Part shown: one piece after another, positions 16,378-23,673 of the stretch
Position numbering within the stretch: the first letter of the stretch is position 1
Layout: every line of letters starts with the position of its first letter
NCBI GenBank assembly: GCA_947494715.1
Contig: CANLWG010000015.1
Coordinates: 1 to 64,000, forward strand
Length of the DNA: 64,000 bases
Reading direction: 5' to 3'
DNA from: an uncultured Flavobacteriaceae bacterium
Lineage (GTDB): Bacteria; Bacteroidota; Bacteroidia; Flavobacteriales; Flavobacteriaceae
The notes under the pieces: model-generated
Told to the model about the DNA's origin: nothing
Database searches by the model: none
Seen by the model: the letters and a program-made list of their open reading frames with translations, nothing else
Program-made: the position numbers and the translations under genes

Positions 16378-18333
16378 TTAGTCTCCCAATGACCACGAAA
16401 GGTCAATGTTTGAGTTAGCTGGGGATACCCTTACATACCCCTGCATTTCTTGGTGTAAAGCGGAACAGAAATCCGTACAATAAAATGGCCATACACCTGG
16501 TTGTTTGGGCTCCCATACAAAGGTTTCCGTCTGTCCGGGCATAATCAATAATTCGGAAGTGTTGGCACCGATTATGCTTACACCGTGTGGTACATCATAA
16601 TCCTGTTCCATATTGGTAACGTGGAAGTATACCTTATCCCCTACTTTTATCCCTTCAATATTATCAGGATTAAAGTGACTTCGTATCATGGACATGTAAA
16701 TATGGACTTCCTTACCGTTGCGTTCCACCCTTACATCGGCATCGGAGGTTATACCGTATTCATGCTTGTTTTCCTTTAAATCGAAAATCTTTTTGGACCG
16801 TGCCTTTACAATATCCGCAGCAATACCTGCGGCATAATGAGGTTCTCCCACTGTAGGGAAATCCAATAAGAGTTCCATCTTCTCTCCGGAAATGTCATAT
16901 AGTTGTGCCGATTGTGTTACTTCGGGACCAGTAGGCAAATATCTGTCCTTGGTAATCTTGTTCATGGCCAACACGTATTTGCCAAAGGGCTTTCTAGAAT
17001 TTCCACCAGGAATCATTAAGTGGCCTACGGAGTAGAAACAGGGTTGTCTATCCACTACTTCCCAAGTGCCCAATTTCCATTTGACCACTTCTGAAGAAAT
17101 AAAGAAAGTGGTATAGGCATTTCCTTGACCGTCAAATTCAGTGTGCAATGGCCCAAGACCTGGTTGGCTTACCGTGCCTGCCAAAACGTCCTCGAATTTC
17201 AAGATGGGTATACCATAGGCGTCACCGTCATATTTCTTTCCCTCGATAGCATCCAACATTTTTGTAAAGGAATGAACAGTTAAATCAGCGGAGAGTTTAC
17301 CGTTACCTACAATATATTCTCCAGATGGATCCACATCGCAGCCGTGAGGTGATTTAGGTGTAGGCAAGAAAAAAACAGCACCGGGTACGTCCGTTGGGTT
17401 TACCACAAGCACTTCTTTTTTCATAGTAGAAGTAGCGGTATGCGTTTCTTCATTATATACATTATGTGCATAGTTGGAGGGCATTTTGGTACCTCCGCCA
17501 TTGTTCACATATTCCTCTATCTTTTTCCAATTGACCGCAGCAATAAAGTCTTTGTCATTCTGTGAAGCATTTACCTCAAGTAATGTACTGGCTTCCTCGG
17601 AGTTGTACGTGGTAAAAAAGAACCATCCGTGAGATTTGCCACGACCCGGGTGTGATAGGTCATAGTCAAACCCGGGCATCATCAACTGAAACTTGATATC
17701 CATGCCACCATCCTCTGGGTCAACACTGATGAACGTCAAAGCACCTTTAAAATTTCCCTTGTATTCATTGATGGGCATATCCCTTTGCGGTACGGGAACA
17801 GAAAACCGAGTACCCGCCACCACATATTCTGTATTCTCCGTGACAAACGAAGAACTGTGGTTACCAGCACTATTGGGAATCTCAATAATCTCCGTTGTTT
17901 CAAAAACGGTTAAATCTATTTTGGCGATACGGGGTGTATTATTCCCATTTATAAATACATAACGGCCATCCAATTCCCCGTTGGTCTGTGAAATATCGGG
18001 GTGGTGGGAATCGTCCCAAGGTACAAATCCAAAGGAAGTATTGAGCATGGGTTTGGTTTCCTCATTATAGCCCCATGCTTTTTCCGCATCTTGGGAGAAA
18101 ACAGGAATTACTTTGAAAAGTCTTCCCGATGGCAATCCGTAAACGGACATTTGTCCACTAAATCCTCCAGAAACAAAGGCATAGAACTCATCATGTTCCC
18201 CAGGAGCAACGTATACTTTTTCGGCGGCATTGGAAGTCAACGCCCCGCTATTACCCTTTTTTTGATCCCCACAACTGGTGAAGACCAAGGCGAGTCCAAA
18301 TAATACCAGCATTGGATTCTTAAACTTTCTCAT
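16378..18333 (-). CDS. nosZ: Nitrous oxide reductase, clade II, lipoprotein-type
   Basis: 651-aa periplasmic multicopper enzyme reducing N2O to N2. It has a Sec-type signal with a lipobox (LVLFGLALVFTSCGDQK) rather than a twin-arginine signal, as in clade II NosZ. The seven-bladed propeller contributes CuZ histidines in DDSHHPDIS, AGNHSSSF, GKSHGWFFFTTYN, SPHGCDVDPSGEY, GPLHTEFDG and GEPHYAAG. The C-terminal cupredoxin domain has the CuA site FYCTDFCSALHQEMQGY. It is third in the operon, after cytochrome c and fasciclin genes. Confidence 0.96.
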   Translation of the reverse strand: MRKFKNPMLVLFGLALVFTSCGDQKKGNSGALTSNAAEKVYVAPGEHDEFYAFVSGGFSGQMSVYGLPSGRLFKVIPVFSQDAEKAWGYNEETKPMLNTSFGFVPWDDSHHPDISQTNGELDGRYVFINGNNTPRIAKIDLTVFETTEIIEIPNSAGNHSSSFVTENTEYVVAGTRFSVPVPQRDMPINEYKGNFKGALTFISVDPEDGGMDIKFQLMMPGFDYDLSHPGRGKSHGWFFFTTYNSEEASTLLEVNASQNDKDFIAAVNWKKIEEYVNNGGGTKMPSNYAHNVYNEETHTATSTMKKEVLVVNPTDVPGAVFFLPTPKSPHGCDVDPSGEYIVGNGKLSADLTVHSFTKMLDAIEGKKYDGDAYGIPILKFEDVLAGTVSQPGLGPLHTEFDGQGNAYTTFFISSEVVKWKLGTWEVVDRQPCFYSVGHLMIPGGNSRKPFGKYVLAMNKITKDRYLPTGPEVTQSAQLYDISGEKMELLLDFPTVGEPHYAAGIAADIVKARSKKIFDLKENKHEYGITSDADVRVERNGKEVHIYMSMIRSHFNPDNIEGIKVGDKVYFHVTNMEQDYDVPHGVSIIGANTSELLIMPGQTETFVWEPKQPGVWPFYCTDFCSALHQEMQGYVRVSPANSNIDLSWSLGD

Positions 18334-18365
18334 TGTTGTTGTTTTTATGTTATTTCGATTTTCAA

Positions 18366-18953
18366 TTATTCTCCGGAGGGCGGTAAGATTACTTTATCCA
18401 CTACGTGCACTATACCGTTTCCGGCAGGAATGCTGGCAACGATTTTTGCACCACCCACGTAAACGTCCTCTCCTTTGACTTCTACAGTTGTATTTTGGTT
18501 GTTGGCCTGACCCAATTTTTTAAACTTCTTTAAAAAGTCCTTGCTATAGTTGCCAGGGGTTACGTGGTGTTTTAAAATATTGGCCAACGCATTTTTATTC
18601 TCAGGTTTTAGCAAATCTTCCACAGTACCGGGTGGAAGTGCATCAAAAGCTGCATTGGTAGGGGCAAATACCATTAATGGTCCGGCATTTACCAGGGCAT
18701 TCTCTAAATCTGCCGCTTGAACTGCAGCCACAAGAGTTGTGTGATCAGGGGACCCTATGGCAATGTTAAGTACGTTGGGTGTTGATTCGTCATCTTTAAT
18801 AAAGGCCTGACCCTGTTTTTTCACCTCCCCGGTTTCTACTTTTTCAGTTTGGGAAGTCATCGTTTCGGTTTTGGTCTCGTTTTTACAGCTGGATAAAAAA
18901 AGCAGCATGCAAAAACAGCCGACCAACAATTTAAGGTTGATAGTTGTTTTCAT
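18366..18953 (-). CDS. Fasciclin (FAS1) domain lipoprotein in the nos operon
   Basis: 195 aa. The lipoprotein signal is LLVGCFCMLLFLSSCKNE. After a charged linker comes one FAS1 domain (VLNIAIGSPDHTTLVAAVQAA, then GPLMVFAPTNAAFDALPPGT, ending NGIVHVVDKVILPPSGE). FAS1 domains mediate adhesion or protein contacts. In this operon it might anchor or organise NosZ or its electron donor at the membrane. It lies 7 nt after the cytochrome gene and 32 nt before nosZ. Confidence 0.88.
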   Translation of the reverse strand: MKTTINLKLLVGCFCMLLFLSSCKNETKTETMTSQTEKVETGEVKKQGQAFIKDDESTPNVLNIAIGSPDHTTLVAAVQAADLENALVNAGPLMVFAPTNAAFDALPPGTVEDLLKPENKNALANILKHHVTPGNYSKDFLKKFKKLGQANNQNTTVEVKGEDVYVGGAKIVASIPAGNGIVHVVDKVILPPSGE

Positions 18954-18960
18954 TATAAAT

Positions 18961-19467
18961 CTACTTTAAGGTTCTAAAATATTCCAGTACAGCCCTTGCC
19001 TGATCTTCCGTAAGGCTCTGATTGGCCATAGGTGATCCATTGAACTCTACCAGAAGGTCTTTGGCCAAGGGATCTTCCTTTACCATGACATCCGGATTAA
19101 GAATCATGTTCATAATCCATTCCGGAGTTCTTCTTTCCAATATTCCGTTAGGTGCGGGCCCAATAAACTTTTTGCCTACCCGGTGACAGGCCATACACAT
19201 TTGGTTAAATACTTCTTCACCCTGAGTGACCATGGCTTGATCTATTTCTGCATCCAAGGTTATAGAATTAATGGGGCCTACACCTTTGGAGGTCAAATCT
19301 ATCCGTTCCGAAGCCTTAACCTGATTTGTAGTAGGCGTCTCCGCTTTTTTCTCGGTGGTGGCTTTTTTTCTTTCTATACTAAAACCATCCTTTTTCTCTT
19401 CCTTTCCTCCACAGCTTAACAGAAGTAGCGTGAATATTACTAGGAGACTATTGTTGACTTTTCCCAT
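18961..19467 (-). CDS. Lipoprotein cytochrome c, first gene of the nos operon
   Basis: 168 aa. The lipoprotein signal SLLVIFTLLLLSCGG is followed by a Lys/Thr-rich linker and a mono-haem domain. The haem site is QMCMACHRVGKKFIGP and the likely axial Met is in GSPMANQSLT. It is the probable direct electron donor to NosZ, replacing the NosR/NosZ electron route of Proteobacteria. As promoter-proximal gene it follows the FNR-like site at 19498-19541. Confidence 0.92.
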   Translation of the reverse strand: MGKVNNSLLVIFTLLLLSCGGKEEKKDGFSIERKKATTEKKAETPTTNQVKASERIDLTSKGVGPINSITLDAEIDQAMVTQGEEVFNQMCMACHRVGKKFIGPAPNGILERRTPEWIMNMILNPDVMVKEDPLAKDLLVEFNGSPMANQSLTEDQARAVLEYFRTLK

Positions 19468-19497
19468 ACCCTTAATTGTTTGTTATTGATTACGCAG

Positions 19498-19541
19498 CAA
19501 AAATAGGGGTGGTGAAAAGTATAAAACATGATATTAATCAT
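19498..19541 (-). promoter_or_regulatory. FNR-like dyad plus -7 element driving the nos operon
   Basis: On the minus strand ATGATTAATATCAT (19541-19528) is followed after exactly 22 nt by TATTTTTG (19505-19498), a perfect TAnnTTTG, then ~30 nt to the cytochrome c start. TGAT-N4-ATCA is the core of known FNR/DNR operators. The divergent Rrf2 gene lies on the other side, where the spacing to its -7 element differs (28 nt). Confidence 0.8.
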
Positions 19542-19566
19542 ATTTAAGATAAAAAAGTCTTTTATT
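19542..19566. promoter_or_regulatory. Second conserved element between nos and rrf2, shared with the copper-uptake promoter
   Basis: The 25 nt next to the FNR-like site, containing GATAAAAAAGTCTTTTATT, match 22 of 25 positions with 23561-23585, which flanks the FNR-like site of the copper-uptake set. It overlaps the upstream part of the Rrf2 promoter, so it could be an Rrf2 operator or an UP-like element. Confidence 0.5.
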
Positions 19567-19569
19567 CTC

Positions 19570-19577
19570 TATATTTG
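19570..19577 (+). promoter_or_regulatory. -7 element of the rrf2 gene
   Basis: TATATTTG fits TAnnTTTG and lies 16 nt before ATG 19594. This supports the shorter start of the Rrf2 protein, since the ORF-track start (19528) would lie upstream of transcription. Confidence 0.5.
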
Positions 19578-19593
19578 TAAAAAGTTTAGAGAA

Positions 19594-20025
19594 ATGCTAT
19601 CGAACTCTTCAAAATATGCCCTGAAAGCCGTACTTTATTTGGCGGTACATTCCACTATGGAAAAGAAAATATTGGCCAAGGATATCAGCAAGCCCATTAA
19701 TGTTCCCCGGGCCTATATAGCCAAGATACTTCAGGAACTTTCAAGACATAATATAGTTTCGTCCATGCGCGGTCCTGGAGGGGGATTCTATCTGAACGAG
19801 GAAAACAAAAAAACACCCCTTATTGATATTATCAGCCTAATAGATGGTGATAACAGATTAACTTCCTGTGTACTCAGTTTACACAAGTGTGATAACGAAA
19901 ACCCGTGCCCTATGCACCATCTTGTGGACGATACGAAAGCAAGTTTTGTAAAAAAATTGAAAGAGACCTCCGTGGAAGACCTTATATCCGATATCCGGTC
20001 CGGAAAGTCATTTTTACCCATTTAA
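19594..20025 (+). CDS. Rrf2-family Fe-S transcriptional regulator
   Basis: 143 aa from ATG 19594 (MLSNSSKYALKAVLYLAVHS). It has an N-terminal winged helix, the recognition stretch PRAYIAKILQELSRH, and the wing MRGPGGGFYL. Three cysteines in SCVLSLHKCDNENPCPMHH match the Fe-S ligand pattern of NsrR/IscR-type Rrf2 proteins. Such regulators sense NO or Fe-S status. Being divergent from the nos operon, it is a candidate NO or redox sensor for it and for the shared element at 19542-19566. Whether it is NsrR-like in function cannot be told from sequence alone. Confidence 0.9.
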   Translation: MLSNSSKYALKAVLYLAVHSTMEKKILAKDISKPINVPRAYIAKILQELSRHNIVSSMRGPGGGFYLNEENKKTPLIDIISLIDGDNRLTSCVLSLHKCDNENPCPMHHLVDDTKASFVKKLKETSVEDLISDIRSGKSFLPI

Positions 20026-20032
20026 AAACCAA

Positions 20033-20062
20033 AAAAGACCACCTTTTTCAAGATGGTCTTTT
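20033..20062. terminator. Bidirectional terminator between rrf2 and the copper-set lipoprotein
   Basis: AAAAGACCACCTT (20033-20045) pairs with AAGATGGTCTTTT (20050-20062) with one mismatch and a 4-nt loop. A/T runs on both sides suit two convergent genes. Confidence 0.75.
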
Positions 20063-20092
20063 GAGCAAAAACAACTACAACCAAAAGTATAA

Positions 20093-20950
20093 TTAAAATT
20101 CTATCTCAAAGAACAGACTACTGGATTCGTTTTCTTCAGTAACATCCTCTCCCTTCAATACCTCATCGCCATCATTCAACAGCTTTAGGTTAATTTTCCA
20201 ATAGCCCGTCATGGTCAATGACAATTTTCCACTGTACATTTTTGATGCAGAATCATAGGTCAAATCTTCATTATTCGGAGAACCGTGGTTTCCCATACCG
20301 GGCATACGAGGATCGATCGTTATCTTATAATCCTCTACTGCAGGAAAGGTCATCATGTTTTCCATTTTAAAGAGTACTGCCGAGAAATCGTTTACGGCGA
20401 CTTCCGGTTTTATTGGCATCATGGCCAAAACATAACGGGTTTCATCTGTTCCCATAAAAACACTTACTCTTTTTTTACCGTCCGAGGGGGCTTTAACCTC
20501 AATACGTTCAGTAGCATTATAGGTTTGTCCATTAATGGTATATTCCAAGTTCAGCTCCCAATACTCGTCTGCATTTCCGGGCATTTGAAAAATGCTAAAT
20601 CCTTTATAAACAGAGGCGTTCTCTGTCTTGGTGACTTCAGACTTAGGACAGGAGTGCATCATTTCCGTCATGTGCATTACGGGGTTCCAAGAAATAGTGG
20701 CATCGGATACGTAACTCTCGCTTGCCTCATCTTTAATTCGGATGAACAGTTCGTTATAGCCGATTGTAAATTGCTCTTGTTCGGAATATAGTTCAATGCT
20801 ATGATTATTGGCCTTCACGGCCTTTAGCATTGTATACTCGGCAAGCGGATTCTCCTCCTCAATGGGTATAGGATCATCCGTATCATCGGTACAGGAGATA
20901 AAACTCACAGTAAGAAATAGTGTTGCTAAAAGATATTTTATTGTTTTCAT
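20093..20950 (-). CDS. Met/His-rich lipoprotein, probable copper-binding, in the copper-uptake set
   Basis: 285 aa with signal LLATLFLTVSFISC (lipobox) and an acidic linker. Two beta-sandwich-like halves follow. The first contains MHMTEMMHSCPKSEV, a cluster of Met, His and Cys apt for Cu(I). The second has ENMMTFP and DPRMPGMGNHGSPN, again Met/His rich. The layout resembles FixH/YtkA-like domains. It is 20 nt downstream of a TonB receptor, so it could pass copper from the outer membrane to NosL/NosZ. The function is inferred from residues and neighbours. Confidence 0.7.
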   Translation of the reverse strand: MKTIKYLLATLFLTVSFISCTDDTDDPIPIEEENPLAEYTMLKAVKANNHSIELYSEQEQFTIGYNELFIRIKDEASESYVSDATISWNPVMHMTEMMHSCPKSEVTKTENASVYKGFSIFQMPGNADEYWELNLEYTINGQTYNATERIEVKAPSDGKKRVSVFMGTDETRYVLAMMPIKPEVAVNDFSAVLFKMENMMTFPAVEDYKITIDPRMPGMGNHGSPNNEDLTYDSASKMYSGKLSLTMTGYWKINLKLLNDGDEVLKGEDVTEENESSSLFFEIEF

Positions 20951-20970
20951 AATCAGAGTTTTAATTGTTA

Positions 20971-23040
20971 TTAATTAATGGCATACGAAACGGTCATAAA
21001 AAAGTTACGTCCCATGCGGGGGATGTTATTCCAGTCCGTATAAGTGGAATAGAGTTCATCAAAAATGTTTTCTACCCCTGCTTTTACATAAACATCATCG
21101 TTGTTAATGGAAAATGATTTTCCCAACGATAAAGAGAATACGGTGTACGCATCTGTTCGGTCTTCACCAAATTCCGGATTAAAATTCACCTGGTCCGCCG
21201 CACCCCGCATCGTCAATGATCCCGAAAATTTACCTTGGGTGTACTGCAACATGGAATTATACGTAAACGGACTTATGAATGGCAGATTACGCCCGTCCTG
21301 ATCCGTACCTCGGTGATAGGAGACCAATCCGGTCCAAGTGAATTCCGGAGTAATTTGATACTTGGTATCCAAGGAGATATTATACAAATTGGCATATTCC
21401 AGATTCTTATAAATCTTTACCCCTTCTGCCCCAATGGTCATTACACTTAAGGCAGGATTTACCTCCCCAACGATAAAGTCCATTGTGTGGAAGTAGTTCC
21501 CTTCCAAACTAAAATTCAATTTTTCGATAGGCACCGATATTTTTGTATTCACCTCGATAGCTTTTTCATTTCTTAAATCGGGGTCGCCCACATAATCGTG
21601 ATTGTCAAAGCTGTTGAACAGATAAAATCCAAAACCTTCGGAAACCGATGGAGCCCTATCTCCGTAGGAGAGCCCACCGTCCAAATGAACTGACTTTAGT
21701 TTTTTATGATATCGTGCCGAAAAACTTTTTAGAAATCGGGTCTGTCGCCGAGCCATTTCAGGATAGAAAATCCGGAGGCTGTTGAGTCCCAGTTCATCGG
21801 CCACATTGAAGCCTTGCACCGCCAATCTGGTGGATAGTTTTAAGGAACTTTCCTTGAAGTCAATTACATCCTCTGCATAAAAACCATTGTTCAGGGTGCG
21901 GACATCAGGCCAAGTAAGCATAAACATTTCACGCTCATTGGGATTGTTGGGATACATAGTCATTTCGGCAAGCGAACGATTATAAAACCCATCCAGTTTC
22001 AACAAGAATTGGTGGTTATCCCGTTTTAGGGTGGCTTGGGAAAAATATCCATAAGTGTCACTCCACCCCGGCATATCCATTCGAATAGGAACATCGGGCC
22101 TTTGGCTATCATCCATAATATGGGTAATGGAATTGGCATATACCTTGGTTTCCCAGTTTTTAAAATCACCTATGAAATCCGTTTGTATCCAACTGACGGA
22201 ACCTATAAAGGCCCGTGCCAAAGAAACATCCATGGGCAAGGCGGGATACCCAACATCCCGGGCCTCATCAAAAATGAAACTGGCCAACAGTTTTTGGTCT
22301 TCGGAAACCTTGTAGCCCGCGTTGACCGAAAGGTTGTACTTTTCAAATTGGGAAAAGGCGACCTCTTGGCCACCACCGGCAACATAATTCTCGGCCTTAC
22401 GGTAGATAATATCGGTATCCACATAGAACTGCTCATCCGAATAGTTTAGTTCCCCACCAATGATTTGTGATGAATTATTGGTCTCGCCACCGGTTTCAAT
22501 AGAGCCTCCCCATCCATCAGGTCTAAAATTGCTCTTTTCCAAACGTAGGTCAATAGCACCTCCAATGGTAGCTCCGTGTTCCGCACCTTGTTGACCACAG
22601 GCCACATGTATATCGGACAGATTGGAAACATCGACATAGGAGGTTATGGGGTCCATTCTATCCGTGCAGGCACCAAAAATGCGCATCCCGTCAATAGTTA
22701 TGGACAGGCGTTCCGTAGTCATATCGTTCAGTACCGGCTCCCAGGCATAGGCTCCCCTTTTTATCATGTTCACTTTTTTGGAGGACTCCAAATACTGATC
22801 CAATGTCGAGAGTGGTTTATGGTGGGAATTATGCTCCAACGTTCTTTTGTAAGAGGAGATGACGATTACCTCATTTAAGTCGATAGGAAGTATAGAATCC
22901 TTTACCATTACCACCTTTGGCTCTTGGGAAGTGCCTTTCCAATGAAACACCAGAGTGCACAACACAACAAGAAACAAGGCTTTACCTTTTAGACCCATCG
23001 CCCTAGAGCGGTATGGCCTACCATCAAATATGGTTTTCAT
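20971..23040 (-). CDS. TonB-dependent outer-membrane receptor, probably for copper (OprC/NosA-like)
   Basis: 689 aa with a signal peptide, a plug domain (NEVIVISSYKRTLEHNSHHKP, then GMRIFGACTDRMDPITSYVDV and GQQGAEHGATIGGAIDLRLEK) and a 22-strand-type barrel ending in an aromatic-rich strand (RNFFMTVSYAIN). It lacks the carboxypeptidase-like N-terminal extension of SusC. The Met- and His-bearing plug, the co-transcribed metal-binding proteins and the nos neighbourhood recall NosA/OprC, the copper channel needed for NosZ in Pseudomonas. Substrate inferred. Confidence 0.8.
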   Translation of the reverse strand: MKTIFDGRPYRSRAMGLKGKALFLVVLCTLVFHWKGTSQEPKVVMVKDSILPIDLNEVIVISSYKRTLEHNSHHKPLSTLDQYLESSKKVNMIKRGAYAWEPVLNDMTTERLSITIDGMRIFGACTDRMDPITSYVDVSNLSDIHVACGQQGAEHGATIGGAIDLRLEKSNFRPDGWGGSIETGGETNNSSQIIGGELNYSDEQFYVDTDIIYRKAENYVAGGGQEVAFSQFEKYNLSVNAGYKVSEDQKLLASFIFDEARDVGYPALPMDVSLARAFIGSVSWIQTDFIGDFKNWETKVYANSITHIMDDSQRPDVPIRMDMPGWSDTYGYFSQATLKRDNHQFLLKLDGFYNRSLAEMTMYPNNPNEREMFMLTWPDVRTLNNGFYAEDVIDFKESSLKLSTRLAVQGFNVADELGLNSLRIFYPEMARRQTRFLKSFSARYHKKLKSVHLDGGLSYGDRAPSVSEGFGFYLFNSFDNHDYVGDPDLRNEKAIEVNTKISVPIEKLNFSLEGNYFHTMDFIVGEVNPALSVMTIGAEGVKIYKNLEYANLYNISLDTKYQITPEFTWTGLVSYHRGTDQDGRNLPFISPFTYNSMLQYTQGKFSGSLTMRGAADQVNFNPEFGEDRTDAYTVFSLSLGKSFSINNDDVYVKAGVENIFDELYSTYTDWNNIPRMGRNFFMTVSYAIN

Positions 23041-23133
23041 CTGTTTATATTTTGGACTAATTCAAAAGTTTAGGGGTACAAGCTTTGTGGACGAGCTTTT
23101 CATCCATAGCGAATATTTGTACTACAAATTGAA

Positions 23134-23511
23134 TTAGGCCAACTCGGGTGGCTGGGAAATATCGGAAGTAAAAGGATTTGAAATTAGAACCTTAACAAAT
23201 CGTAAATTCTCCATTTTGGTCTGTGAAAGGAATACTTGTAAATCCATTTGACGCAAGGATTGGAAAAAAACAATGTGCTGAATTTCGGTTTTTGCCTGAT
23301 CCTCTCCGAAAGGATTGCTTTTGTTTTGTTCCGCCTCCTTGGCCAATTGCTTGGAAAGGTAGCATTTCCCGTCGCACTTCAATTGCGGCCTATCCTTATT
23401 TTCACAGAGCACGTTTACGATGTAATCATAGTTCATAACATACTCAGCAATGGGCCAGAGCGGCTTCACGAGCATGAGCATTGCTACAAAAAGGATTACA
23501 TAGCTTTTCAT
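23134..23511 (-). CDS. Small Cys-containing exported protein, head of the copper-uptake set
   Basis: 125 aa. An N-terminal hydrophobic segment (YVILFVAMLMLVKPLWPI) is followed by VLCENKDRPQLKCDGKCYLSK, where CDGKC and an upstream Cys could bind copper. The remainder is polar. It precedes the TonB receptor by about 93 nt on the same strand. The -7 element TACATTTG ends only 5 nt before the ATG, so the message would be almost leaderless. I do not know a named family. Confidence 0.7.
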   Translation of the reverse strand: MKSYVILFVAMLMLVKPLWPIAEYVMNYDYIVNVLCENKDRPQLKCDGKCYLSKQLAKEAEQNKSNPFGEDQAKTEIQHIVFFQSLRQMDLQVFLSQTKMENLRFVKVLISNPFTSDISQPPELA

Positions 23512-23516
23512 GGAGA

Positions 23517-23560
23517 CAAATGTAGGCCCGCCCCTCGGAGGAAAACATGATAAAAATCAT
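23517..23560 (-). promoter_or_regulatory. FNR-like dyad plus -7 element driving the copper-uptake set
   Basis: On the minus strand ATGATTTTTATCAT (23560-23547) is followed after exactly 22 nt by TACATTTG (23524-23517), a perfect TAnnTTTG. The ATG at 23511 follows 5 nt later. Same geometry as nos and nor. Confidence 0.8.
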
Positions 23561-23585
23561 ATTAAGGATAAAAAGGTCTTTTATT
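23561..23585. promoter_or_regulatory. Second conserved element next to the copper-uptake FNR-like site
   Basis: Contains GATAAAAAGGTCTTTTATT and matches 22 of 25 positions of the element at 19542-19566 beside the nos promoter. Both lie on the promoter-distal side of the dyad, as an upstream activator, repressor or UP-like element would. Confidence 0.5.
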
Positions 23586-23673
23586 TTTTTCGATTAAAAA
23601 ATGCCTTGGAGCGGAACAACAAAAAACGTAACTTCTACCGCCATTACAACTAAAATCCAAAAGCCATAAAATA

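Noticed and set aside
19528-19593. Upstream ATG start for the Rrf2 protein (165 aa in the ORF track)
   Set aside because: That ATG is part of the FNR-like dyad and lies before the -7 element TATATTTG; Rrf2 proteins begin at MLSNSSKYALKA (19594).
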